Positions 13,528-24,100 of a stretch of DNA of 64,000 nucleotides are shown one piece after another. Source of the DNA: Prosapia bicincta (lineage: Eukaryota; Arthropoda; Insecta; Hemiptera; Cercopidae). The first letter of the stretch is position 1. Each line of letters opens with the position of its first letter. The stretch is from NCBI GenBank assembly GCA_036971475.1, contig JBAIZL010000008.1, positions 13,231,788 through 13,295,787 on the forward strand. Reading direction: 5' to 3'. The notes beneath the pieces were generated by a model that saw only the letters and a program-made list of their open reading frames with translations, was not told the DNA's origin and searched no databases. A program made the position numbers and the translations under genes.

Positions 13528-13553
13528 TATATATATATATATATATATATATG
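13528..13553. repeat. (TA)n microsatellite
   Basis: 26-bp TA run. Confidence 0.9.
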
Positions 13554-13608
13554 ATATTTCACGTTGTCCATTATTTTTCCGTTGCACTGACTTTATGAAG
13601 TTATTATT

Positions 13609-13770
13609 ATTACTTGTAAATAATTTTTTCCACCACTAAGTGCAATAATTTTACGTTGTGTGATGAGGCACTCTACACAGGGATTCGACAATGGTCAAGT
13701 GACCGAAAGGTGCCTCATCACACAAGGTAATATTATTGCACTTAGTGGTGGAAAAAGTTATTTACAAGTA

Positions 13771-13772
<2 letters not shown>
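13609..13772. mobile_element. Long inverted-repeat (foldback/MITE-like) element
   Basis: Two roughly 63-bp arms (13609-13671 and 13710-13772) are near-perfect reverse complements, from ATTACTTGTAAATAA and CCACCACTAAGTGCAATAAT through GTGATGAGGCAC to its mirror. The 38-bp spacer contains a second small hairpin, GGTC-AAGT-GACC, followed directly by GAAA. The whole would fold into one long stem with a nested stem-loop. It ends exactly at a (TA)n tract. No coding capacity. Confidence 0.75.

Positions 13773-13824
<52 letters not shown>
13771..13824. repeat. (TA)n microsatellite
   Basis: About 54 bp of TA, lying between the foldback element and the minus-strand PLE end. Confidence 0.95.
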
Positions 13825-13826
<2 letters not shown>

Positions 13827-13829
13827 AAT

Positions 13830-13920
13830 AAATTTAAAACATTTCAAAAACAAGAATACTTTTAATGTATATATTATTCCAAGCTTTTCGCCGATAAAAC
13901 AGTACCAGCATCTTCAAGCA
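13830..13920 (-). mobile_element. PLE 3' end with degenerate hammerhead-like motif
   Basis: Minus strand reads TTGAAGATGCTGGTACTG, then CGGCGAAAAGCTTGG, then a tail running into (TA)n at 13824. Compared with the better copy at 15347-15392, the first core base is T rather than C. The palindrome AAGCTT is kept, but the base after it is G, which is not allowed at the hammerhead cleavage position. It is therefore predicted inactive. Its tail is repeated in inverted orientation at 13937-13985. Confidence 0.55.
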
Positions 13921-13936
13921 AATAATTATCTTATTT

Positions 13937-14025
13937 GAATAATATATGCATTAAAAGTATTCTTGTTTTTGAAATGTTTTAAATCTATTAACTATATCAC
14001 AAGAAAACATATCACCATATTTAAT
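13937..14025 (+). mobile_element. Inverted copy of the PLE tail
   Basis: TTGAATAATATATGCATTAA through AAGTATTCTTGTTTTTGAAA is the reverse complement of 13832-13878. The two copies face each other with the hammerhead-like segment between them, and this copy also runs into (TA)n, at 14031. Penelope elements are known to carry pseudo-LTRs in inverted orientation. Confidence 0.6.
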
Positions 14026-14026
14026 A

Positions 14027-14030
<4 letters not shown>

Positions 14031-14100
<70 letters not shown>
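14031..14100. repeat. (TA)n microsatellite
   Basis: Pure TA run of about 70 bp. Confidence 0.95.
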
Positions 14101-14104
<4 letters not shown>

Positions 14105-14137
14105 CACATAATGAACAAAACACCCAGTCTCGATTGT

Positions 14138-14192
14138 AAGCCTCCTAAGATGGTCTTCTTCGTGTTCGGTTCGAAATATACGGGTAATACTT
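14138..14192 (+). repeat. Possible decayed PLE-end relic
   Basis: CCTAAGATGGTC and, about 20 bp later, TTCGAAATATACGGG keep the order AAGATGG...CGAAAT seen in the other hammerhead-like copies, but stem II and the first core box are lost. Confidence 0.25.
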
Positions 14193-14898
14193 TGCTGATG
14201 TTATGTCAAAACAAAACAATAACACAGCTCTAGACCAGTGGAAGTAGGCATTTTACAAATGACAATGGTGGCGCTGACAGTGACAGAGTTTGGTACTACG
14301 GGACTGCGTGAGTCTAACTAGAATTATTTGATACATAAAACACATCCACCGATTATTTAATTCAATTTAATAAATTTTCTATGTGTTAGTACGTTCTGTA
14401 TAAAAAAAAATTATTTTTAAGAATAGATGGTTATTCCATTATAATACATATTAGGAAATCAACATCAAAACGACATAACATATAAACAATGATGAAAGAA
14501 TAATAAAATAACCGAGATAAATATAATATAATAAACGTGGAAAGAAATAGTGACTAACAGGCTTACATTAGGTTAAGTGTTATCAATAAATGTATATAAT
14601 ACAAACAGAAGAATTACCAAGGAGTATTAGTTATATAACACTAGAAAAATTACAATAAAAAGAATACCTGTGTTATTGTGGGGGAATCAGAATATTTATA
14701 TTCCACGGAAGAACGTTTCAAATGCATTCAGAAAGTTATTTATTATATTTGTAGTAAAGTCCATAAGTAAGGCGGGGTGTTTGCCGCTTCCCTTACACTT
14801 AGCGAATGATTAATGGCCTGACCGCTTAACCCACTTTGGCAAGGCAAACGCGAAACTCGGCATCTATGTAACGAACAAATAGGGGGCGATACTCCTAC

Positions 14899-15035
14899 GG
14901 TAGGGGATGCATTTAAATTGTTAGTATTATAAGTGGGACAAAGACCTATATTATGTCAAAACCGGGGGTGGTTTTTAGTGATTTAGAACACTTTGTTAAA
15001 AAAAAAACAGTGTAAACCAGAGCGGTAACTGCGAA
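14899..15035 (+). repeat. Dispersed repeat, copy 1 (partner at 46430)
   Basis: The order CATTTAAATTG..GTTAGTATTATAAGT..GGGGGTGG-TTTTTAGTGATTTA..AAAAACAGTGTAAACCA is repeated, diverged, at 46430-46560. I do not recognise the family. Confidence 0.4.
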
Positions 15036-15086
15036 ATTTTTCCGAGGGTGTTTGTCAAGGGTGTACCCAGAAGTGGGGCTGTGCTT

Positions 15087-15222
15087 GTGTTAGAAAATTA
15101 AAGATAAATATTATATATTTTTTTAAAGTATCTACTTTAAAGTTATCTAAAATCGAAAATAATCTGTAAGAAGCACAAGTTTTAAGTAGTACTGTTGGAT
15201 TAAAATTCAATAAAATGTATGA

Positions 15223-15223
<1 letters not shown>
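15087..15223. repeat. Direct repeat unit 1 flanking PLE remnants
   Basis: GTGTTAGAAAATTAAAGATA and GTTGGATTAAAATTCAATAA occur again in the same order at 16184-16480, where about 170 bp are inserted between them. The pair brackets the PLE endonuclease remnants at 15350-16180 and could be its pseudo-LTRs or an older repeat. Confidence 0.5.

Positions 15224-15275
<52 letters not shown>
15224..15275. repeat. (TA)n microsatellite
   Basis: About 52 bp of TA, abutting the tail of the PLE end at 15278-15392. Confidence 0.95.
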
Positions 15276-15276
<1 letters not shown>

Positions 15277-15346
15277 CAATATGTATTCTTGTGTATTAAT
15301 AAAAAACTAGTCAAAATACAAATACAAGAATTATAATTGAATTTAC

Positions 15347-15392
15347 AATTCAAAGCTTTTCGTTGGGTAACAGTACCAACATCATCAGGAAT
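15347..15392 (-). ncRNA. Hammerhead-ribozyme-like motif in a PLE 3' region
   Basis: Minus strand, in order: ATTC (stem I 5' side), CTGATGA (core, 15388-15382), one unpaired T, GTTGG, loop, CCAAC (stem II, 5 bp perfect), GAA, AAGCTT (palindromic stem III, 15358-15353), T (cleavage-site position), GAAT (stem I 3' side, pairs with ATTC). All invariant core bases are present. The one departure is the extra T between the core and stem II, which recurs in the other copies. PLEs are known to encode hammerheads with very short palindromic stem III that can work as dimers, and this lies just downstream of a PLE GIY-YIG remnant on the same strand. Activity is inferred. Confidence 0.55.
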
Positions 15393-15490
15393 ATTAAACA
15401 ATTAAAATTAACATATGTGCAAATTAGATCAAATAAATAGCTATGCCAAATCAATTACAATGTTGTTGAGCATTTTTTATTATTTTTTTT

Positions 15491-15790
15491 GCTGCCCTAA
15501 CATTACAAACACTGAATATATTATCAAATTTAGATTTTACTTGTATTTGTTCATTTATCAACTCATTACTAGTATTATATTTATGTATTTCTAAAGCTTC
15601 TTAAATATTCATTCCCAGGCCTTTGTTAATTTCTTTTACAAGTATCATATTATCTATATTAGGAAATATGTGATTATTATTAATACAATGACTAGCAAAA
15701 TTTGATTTATAAATTTCTGCCTTTTTATATGCATTAAAATGCTCTTTATATCTATCTTTAAGTTTTTTCTTAGTTTGTCCTATATAATAT
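15491..15790 (-). pseudogene. Penelope-like element GIY-YIG endonuclease, C-terminal fragment
   Basis: Reading the minus strand from 15790 gives a peptide beginning YYIGQTKKKLKDRYKEHF, which is the YIG half of a GIY-YIG nuclease with the following basic helix. It continues through SHCINNNHIFPNIDN, the spacing region typical of the PLE endonuclease, and ILVKEINKGLGMN. There is then an in-frame TAA at 15601-15603, followed by EALEIHKYNTSNELINEQIQ, the usual PLE C-terminal end. The reverse transcriptase part is missing: a (TA)n run at 15806-15838 cuts the domain upstream. PLE reverse transcriptase/GIY-YIG proteins insert DNA copies. This copy is dead, broken by both the stop and the truncation. 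Confidence 0.75.
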
Positions 15791-15802
15791 ATAATATTGT
15801 CC

Positions 15803-15805
<3 letters not shown>

Positions 15806-15838
<33 letters not shown>
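15806..15838. repeat. (TA)n microsatellite
   Basis: About 33 bp of TA within PLE-derived sequence. A GTCCTATATAATATA segment is duplicated just beside it. Confidence 0.9.
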
Positions 15839-15840
<2 letters not shown>

Positions 15841-15974
15841 CTAAGTTTTGCAACTCTGTCTTCTTGTATTCACTTATCACTTTCACTATATGTACTTAAA
15901 CAAGAATCTTACTTGGTATTTATGCGAGTTAACTTTTAAAGATTGGTAGTATCTCTATCATCGGGCACCACTGA

Positions 15975-16180
15975 CCGTGGGTTGTAGACTGCGATCTGTG
16001 TGGAATTCCCGTTGTCACAAGGTGTGGTGTACCGTTATGTTCTATTTTCAGATTCACTGCACTTTGCGAGTCTTTTAAGTTTGTCTTGGGGTTATTTTTG
16101 TCTATTAGGTTGAATAATTTATCGTTTTTTGGTTTTATTTGTATTTGTTCGTTTATGATATAATTTTTATGTTTATAAAT
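15975..16180 (-). pseudogene. Second PLE GIY-YIG C-terminal fragment
   Basis: Minus strand from about 16170 reads INEQIQIKPKNDKLFNLIDK, which parallels the end of the neighbouring PLE fragment (ELINEQIQVKSKFDNIF), and continues open for about 40 more codons. It is from a different, diverged copy or family. Only the extreme C-terminus remains, with no catalytic residues. Confidence 0.55.
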
Positions 16181-16183
16181 TGT

Positions 16184-16480
16184 GCTAGAAAATTAAAGAT
16201 AAACATATTATATTTTTTTTAAAGTAGATTGAAAGGTAACAATGTAGAAAAAATTATTTTAAAATGGCTACAATTACAAGTTATTTCAGCTACATTTATA
16301 TTTATAAATTTAAAGCTACGTTTTTTTGGAAAATGCTAATAATTTATCTTTCAGGTGAGACGCATCTCGGCAACACATTTTCGTTTTAAATATTTTTCTT
16401 CCTATAATCGATAATAATCAGTCAGAAGTACAAGTTTCAAGTGGTATAGTTGGATTAAAATTCAATAACATTTATGGGTA
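16184..16480. repeat. Direct repeat unit 2 flanking PLE remnants
   Basis: Matches 15087-15223 at both ends (GTGCTAGAAAATTAAAGATA; GTTGGATTAAAATTCAATAA) with about 170 bp of extra sequence between them. Confidence 0.5.
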
Positions 16481-16499
16481 TATATGTTTACGTTATAAA

Positions 16500-17440
16500 T
16501 AATGAACAATCAGAGATTATATAATAATCGTAATGTATTAATTTTTTTACAAACAATGTATACATAGGCCCTATAGGATTTCCTCAGCAAAAGTGATACT
16601 GTAATAACACAACCAAGAGCTTCACTCACTAGGCAAGAGCTGTCTCAAATTTTTTTTTTCAATTCATAATTAAAAAATAATATATCGGCCTGTAATTCAA
16701 GACTCATTTTATGCCAAAGATTTTTAAATTCAATTTTTCTAAACACATATTTTATGTGCTAATCACCGCATTGACTTTTAAAACGGAATATTTTCGTCAT
16801 TAAAGTAAAGCGGATGAAATTAGCGTCCTTTTCAAAGCAGTTTTATTAAAACAGATTTGTCAAAGTGTATGAATAATTTGACGCTAATTTTTTATAACTA
16901 GTGAAAATATATTTTAAAATACACAATATTCCTTTGTGTTTTCCTACCACAGTAAAAAAAATAAAGTTTTGTTCTCTGTTGGTAAGTATTTCATATTAAA
17001 ATTGTAATTAATAGAGGGTTTAATATAATCTAGTCAATTTAGTGAGTGATAAAGTGAGTAGTTATTAGAAACCCTTAATTTAGATATTGACAAATTTGCA
17101 GGATAAACATGTTATGTAACGACCTGAATTTAAATCACATTTTTAAAGGCGTTGAATTTTGAAAAATTAGATTAAACATTAATAAATTATCACCATATAC
17201 TTACCTCGATAATTCTAGGTAGATGGGACCGAGACCTCCTCGGATTTACATAAACACGGGTTACACGGACATACTTTCCTGTACATAAGAAGAAAATATT
17301 GGTTCTATAGAACCCTAATACTATAACTAAGAATGCACAAAATAACGTTTATAGAACTTTATTGCAGTACTTACATAATTTAATGTCGCTTTGGCTACAC
17401 AATGTTCATCACGGTGGCTACATTTTTTTGGAAAAGGTTG
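16500..17440. other. Unassigned AT-rich DNA
   Basis: No gene or repeat recognised. Confidence 0.4.
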
Positions 17441-17559
17441 TTATGTGTCTTCTGCGTTTGCTTATCCGATCGTTTTCGTGCTGCTGTGTCGCGTAGACGT
17501 CTTGGCAGTAGTACATCTGGTGGCGTGGGGTTTGTATGTTTTTTTATAGCTTAGTATAG

Positions 17560-18175
17560 TCTCGAAGGCGCTTTTCCTTCACCGAATCTTCCCTACTTTT
17601 ACTGTCTTTGTCGAACCTTCATCTTTATTCTCAATATCACTGCTTTCAGTAGTTTCTTGTTTCATTTCAATAGTCGTACCATGTGTTATCGTTACTTACG
17701 TCCGTCCTTACTCATCCGTTGACGTAGGTCCGTATCATCGACATTTGCACAACCTGGATGTTTTGATAAAAAATGTCAAATCTGTTTCTTCTTGTGAATC
17801 AAAAGCACAGTCAACCGTTTTGATTATAACTATGGATTTTATTCCTTGCCCTGTTTAATATTTCTGCTGTTATTTCGTTCCCTGATTTGGTTATATAGCA
17901 CACAACGTCCTTAACTATAATTTTTTTTTTATAGAAAGACTACAACGGTTTCTTTTCTTTCAGTCGCTTCCAAGAGAGATTTTAAAAGTAAATCTTCCGT
18001 ATTTTTTTCATACAATCCAGAACACACTGATCAATCTATTGGATTATTCACGAAAGATTTGAGGGAAGATATAAAACACGGATATCAGACCACGGTTGAT
18101 CCTCATCTGGAAACGACGGCACATTGTCTAAAAGTAGATAATTTGAATTTTCTTTTAAATAAGTAAAATAGTCTA
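17560..18175 (-). pseudogene. pogo/Tigger-like DDE transposase, C-terminal remnant
   Basis: Minus strand from about 18170 reads YLKENSNYLLLDNVPSFPD: the second catalytic Asp region, usually written LLLDNAPSHP in Tigger/jerky-type transposases. Then come DIRVLYLPSN and IQPIDQCVLDCMKKKYGR, matching the family's 'FLPPN...IQPMDQGVI...KRxYR' block. After a frameshift, KDVVCYITKSGNEITAEIL follows at about 17922-17860, and then GCANVDDTDLRQRMSKD near 17730, the usual C-terminal segment. An acidic tail extends to about 17560. The N-terminal DNA-binding half and first catalytic Asp are absent upstream, where the sequence is AT-rich for about 300 bp up to the satellite. Several stops and frameshifts make it dead. 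Confidence 0.75.
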
Positions 18176-18474
18176 AATTATAAATGAGACTCTAATTTAA
18201 CGAAAGCTCGAAAAATCGGGATTCGTGAGTTTGAAAACTCTACTGTATATTGAAATAATTTTATGAATGTTTATTGAAATACAAATAAACAAAGACTTCT
18301 ATAGAGAAAATATAATGAATAATGTTAGTTTAAGTTAATAATATACAACAATTAAAGTAAAGTAACCTACGTTTTTAAACAGTCGTCCTACAACAAATCT
18401 TATAGGCCTAACATAAAATCAGCTGTTTCATGAATAAGTTGTTACTTAATTAGACTATAATGGTTTTCTATAAA

Positions 18475-19960
18475 ACATTACACAAATGTATAGGTCTAGA
18501 TGTGTTGGAGCATGAAGCCAATGTATAGGTCTAGATGTGTTGGAGCATGAACCCAATGTAAAGGTCTAGATGTGTAAGAGCATGACACAAATGTATAGGT
18601 CTAGATGTGTTGGAGCATGACGCCAATGTAAAGGTCTAGATGTGTTGGAGCATGACGCCAATGTATAGGTCTAGATGTGTAAGAACATGAAGCCAATGTA
18701 TAGGTCTAGATGTGTTGGAGCATGAACCCAATGTATAGGTCTAGATGTGTAAGAACATGAAGCCAATGTATAGGTCTAGATGTGTTGGAGCATGAACCCA
18801 ATGTATAGGTCTAGATGTGTAAGAACATGAAGCCAATGTATAGGTCTAGATGTGTTAGAGCATGACGCCAATGTATAGGTCTAGATGTGTAAGAACATGA
18901 AGCCAATGTATAGGTCTAGATGTGTTGGAGCATGAACCCAATGTATAGGTCTAGATGTGTAAGAACATGAAGCCAATGTATAGGTCTAGATGTGTTGGAG
19001 CATGAACCCAATGTATAGGTCTAGATGTGTAAGAACATGAAGCCAATGTATAGGTCTAGATGTGTTGGAGCATGAACCCAATGTATAGGTCTAGATGTGT
19101 TAGAGCATGACGCCAATGTATAGGTCTAGATGTGTAAGAACATGAAGCCAATGTATAGGTCTAGATGTGTTGGAGCATGAACCCAATGTATAGGTCTAGA
19201 TGTGTTAGAGCATTAAGCCAATGTATAGGTCTAGATGTGTAAGAGCATGACACAAATGTATAGGTCTAGATGTGTTGGAGCATGACGCCAATGTAAAGGT
19301 CTAGATGTGTTGGAGCATGACTCCAAAGTATAGGTCTAGATGTGTTGGAGCATGAAGCCAATGTATAGGTCTAGATGTATAGGAGCATGAAGCCAATGTA
19401 TAAGTCTAGATGTGATAGAGCATGACGCCAATGTATAGGTCTAGATGTGTTGGAGCATGAACCCAATGTATAGGTCTAGATGTATAGGAGCATGAAGCCA
19501 ATGTATAAGTCTAGATGTGTTGGAGCATGAAGCCAATGTATAGGTCTAGATGTGTTGGAGCATGAACCCAATGTATAGGTCTAGATGTGTTAGAGCATGA
19601 CGCCAATGTATAGGTCTAGATGTGTAAGAACATGAAGCCAATGTATAGGTCTAGATGTGTTGGAGCATGAACCCAATGTATAGGTCTAGATGTGTTAGAG
19701 CATTAAGCCAATGTATAGGTCTAGATGTGTAAGAGCATGACACAAATGTATAGGTCTAGATGTGTTGGAGCATGACGCCAATGTAAAGGTCTAGATGTGT
19801 TGGAGCATGACTCCAAAGTATAGGTCTAGATGTGTTGGAGCATGAAGCCAATGTATAGGTCTAGATGTATAGGAGCATGAAGCCAATGTATAAGTCTAGA
19901 TGTGATAGAGCATGACGCCAATGTAAAGGTCTAGATGTGTTAGAGCATGTTACAAATGTA
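18475..19960. repeat. Satellite left edge: A-type monomers, 70-bp dimers
   Basis: Only 35-bp A-type units, largely alternating GTTGGAGCATGAACCCAATG with GTAAGAACATGAAGCCAATG, giving a 70-bp period. A block around 19.07-19.44 kb is repeated 490 bp later (14 monomers) at 19.56-19.93 kb, including the rare variant TTAGAGCATTAAGCCAATG. The B type first appears at about 19.95 kb. Confidence 0.85.
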
Positions 19961-21195
19961 TAGTTCTAGATATGTTAGAACATGTTACAAATGTATAGGT
20001 AGGTCTAGATGTGATAGAGCATGACGCCAATGTAAAAGGTCTAGATGTGTAAGAGCATGACACAAATGTATAGGTCTAGATGTGTAAGAGCATTACACAA
20101 ACGTATAGTTCTAGATATGTTAGAGCATGTTACAAATGTATAGTTCTAGATATGTTAGAGCATGTTACAAATGTATAGGTAATTATAGATGTGATAGAGC
20201 ATGACGCCAATGTATAGTTCTAGATATGTTAGAGCATCTTACAAATGTATAGTTATAGATATGTTAGAGCATGTTACAAATATATAGGTAGTTCTAGATT
20301 TGATAGAGCATGTTACGAATGTATAGTTCTAGATATGTTAGAGCATGTTACAAATGTATAGGCAGTTCTAGATATGTTAGAGCATGTTACAAATGTATAG
20401 GTAGTTCTAGATATGTTAGAGCATGTTACAAATGTATAGGTAGTTCTAAATATGTTAGAGCATGTTACAAATGTATAGTTCTAGATATGTTAGAGCATGT
20501 TACAAATGTATAGTTCTAGACATGTTAGAGCATGTTACAAATGTATAGGTAGTTCTAAATATGTTAGAGCATGTTACAAATGTATAGTTCTAGATATGTT
20601 AGAGCATGTTACAAATGTATAGTTCTAGATATGTTAGAGCATATTACAAATGTAAAGATAGGTCTAGAAGTGATAGAGCATGACGCCAATGTAAAGGTCT
20701 AGATGTGTTAGAGCATGACGCCAATGTAAATGTCTAGATGTGTAAGAGCATGACACAAATGTATAGTTCTAGATATGTTAGAGCCTGTTACAAATGTATA
20801 GGTAGTTCTAGATGTGATAGAGCATAACGCCAATGTATAGTTCTAGATATGTTAGAGCATGTTACAAATGTATAATTCTAGATATGTTAGAGCAAGTTAC
20901 AAATGTATAAATAGGTCTAGATGTGATAGAGCAAGACGCCAATGTAAATGTATAGAAGTGTAAGAGCATGACGTCAAAGTATAGTTCTAGATATGTTAGA
21001 GCAAGTTACAAATGTATAGGTAGGTCTAGATGTGAAAGAGCATGACGCCAATGTATAGTTCTAGATATGTACGAGCATGTTACAAATGTATAGTTCTAGA
21101 TATGTTAGAGCAAGTTACAAATGTATAGGTAGGTCTAGAAGTGATAGAGCATGACGCCAATGTAAAGGTCTAGATGTGTAAGAGCATGACGCCAA

Positions 21196-24100
21196 TGTAT
21201 AGTTCTAGATATGTTAGATTAAATTACAAATGTGTAGATAGGTCTAGATCTGGTAGAGCATGACGCCAATGTAAAGGTCTAGATGTGTAAGAGCATGATA
21301 CAAATGTATAGTTCTAGATATGTTAGAGCAGGTTACAAATGTATAGGTCTAGATATGTTAGAGCACGTTACAAATGTATAGGTAGGTCTAGATGTGATAG
21401 AGCATGACGCCGAAGTATAGGTCTAGATGTGTTGGAGCATGACGCCAATGTATAGCTCTAGATGTGTAAGAGCATGAAACAAATGTATAGTTCTAGATAT
21501 GTTAGAGCATGTTACAAATGTATAGGTAGTTCTAGATGTGATAGAGCATGACGCAAATGTAAAGTTCTAGATATGTTAGAGCATGTTACAAATGTATAGT
21601 TCTAGATATGTTAGAGCATGTTACAAATGTATAGGTAGTTCTAGATGTGATAGAGCATGATACAAATGTATAGTTCTAGATATGTTAGAGCATGTTACAA
21701 ATGTATAGGTAGTTCTAGATATGTTAGAGCATGTTACAAATGTATAGGTAGTTCTAGATATGTTAGATCATGTTACAAATGTATAGATAGGTCTAAATGT
21801 GATAGAGCATGACGCCAATTTAAAGGTCTTGATGTGTTAGAGCATGACGCCAATGTAAATGTCTAGATGTGTAAGAGCATGACACAAATGTATAGTTCTA
21901 GATATGTTAGAGCAGGTTACAAATGTATAGATAGGTCTAGATGTGTAAGAGCATGACGAAAATGTAGAGCTCTAGATGTGTAATAGCATGACACAAATGT
22001 ATAGTTCTAGATATGCTAGAGCATGTTACAAATGTATAGGTCTAGATGTGTTAGAGCATGACGCCAATGTAAAGGTCTAAATGTGTAAGAGCATGACACA
22101 AATGTATAGTTCTAGATATGTTACAGCATGTTACAAATGTATAGATCTAGATGTGATAGAGCATGACGCCAATGTAAAGGTCTAAATGTGTTAGAGCATG
22201 ACGCCAATGTAAATGTCTAGATGTGTAAGAGCATGACACAAATGTATAGTTCTAGATATGTTAGAGCATGTTACAAATGTATAGATAGGTCTAGATGTGT
22301 AAGAGCATGACGCCAATGTAGAGCTCTAGATGTGTAAGAGCATGACACAAATGTATAGTTCTAGATATGTCAGAGCATGTTACAAATGTATAGGTCTAGA
22401 TGTGATAGAGCATGACGCCAATGTATAGTTCTAGATGTGTTGGAGCATAACGCCAATGTATAGCTCTAGATGCGTAAGAGCATGAAACAAATGTATAGTT
22501 CTAGATATGTTAGAGCATGTTACAAATGTATAGGTAGGTCTAGATGTAATAGAACATGACGCCAATGTTAAGTTCTAGATGTGTTGGAGCATGTTGCCAA
22601 TGTATAGTTCTAGATGTGTTGGAACATGACGCCAATGTATAGCTCTAGATGTGTAAAAGCATGACACAAATGTATAGTTCTAGATATGTTAGAGCATGTT
22701 ACAAATGTATAGGTCTAGATGTGATAGAGCATGACGCCAATGTAAAGGTCTAGATATGTTGGAGCATGACACCAATGTATGGGTCTAGATGTGTAAGAGC
22801 ATTACACAAATGTATAGTTCTAGATATGTTAGAGCATGTTACAAATGTATAGTTCTAGATATGTTAGAGCATGTGAAAATGTATAGGTAGGTCTAGATGT
22901 GATAGAGCATGACGCCAATGTACAAGTTCTAGATGTGTAAGAGCATGACGCCAATGTATAGGTCTAGATGTGTAAGAGCATGACGCCAATATAAAGGTCT
23001 AGATGTGATAGAGCATGACGCCAATGTAAAGTTCTAGATGTGTTAGAGCATGTTACAAATGTATAGTTCTAGATATGTTAGAGCATGTTACAAATGTATA
23101 GGTAATTCTAGATGTGATAGAGTATGACGCCAATGTATAGTTCTGATATGTTGGAGCATCTTACAAATGTATAGTTATAGATATGTTAGAGCATGTTACA
23201 AATATATAGGTAGTTCTAGATTTGATAGAGCATGTTATAAATGTATAGTTCTAGATATGTTAGAGCATGTTACAAATGTACAGGTAGTTCTAGATATGGT
23301 AGAGCATGTTACAAATGTATAGGTAGTTCTAGATATGTTAGAGCATGTTACAAATGTATAGGTAGTTCTAGATATGGTAGAGCATGTTACAAATGTATAG
23401 GTAGTTCTACATATGTTAGAGCATGTTACAAAGGTATAGGTAGTTCTAGATATGTTAGAGCATGTTACAAATGTATAGGTAGTTCTAGATATGTTAGAGC
23501 ATGTTACAAATGTATAGTTTTAGATATGTTAGAGCATGTTACAAATGTATAGTTCTAGATATGTTAGAGCATGTTACAAATGTAAAATTCTAGATATGTT
23601 AGAGAAAGTTACAAATGTATAGATAGGTCTAGATGTGATAGAGCATGACGCCAATGTAAAGGTCTAGATGTGTTACAGCATGACGCAAACGTAAATGTCT
23701 AGATGTGTAAGAGCATGACACAAATGTATAGTTCTAGATATGTTAGAGCATGTTGCAAATGTATAGTTCTAGATATTTTATAGCACGTTACAAATGTATA
23801 GGTAGGTCTAGATGTGATAGAGCATGACGCCAATGTATAGGTCTAGATATGTTAGAGCATGGCGCCAATATATAGTTCTAGATATGTTAGAGCAAGTTAC
23901 AAATGTATAGGTAGGTCTAGATATAAAAGAGCATGACGCCAAAGTATAGTTCTAGATATTTAAGAGCATGTTACAAATGTATAGTTCTAGATATGTTAGA
24001 GCAAGTTACAAATGTATAGGTAGGTCTAGATGGGATAGAGCATGACGCCAATGTATAGGTCTAGATGTTATAGAGCATGACGCCAATGTATAGTTCTAGA

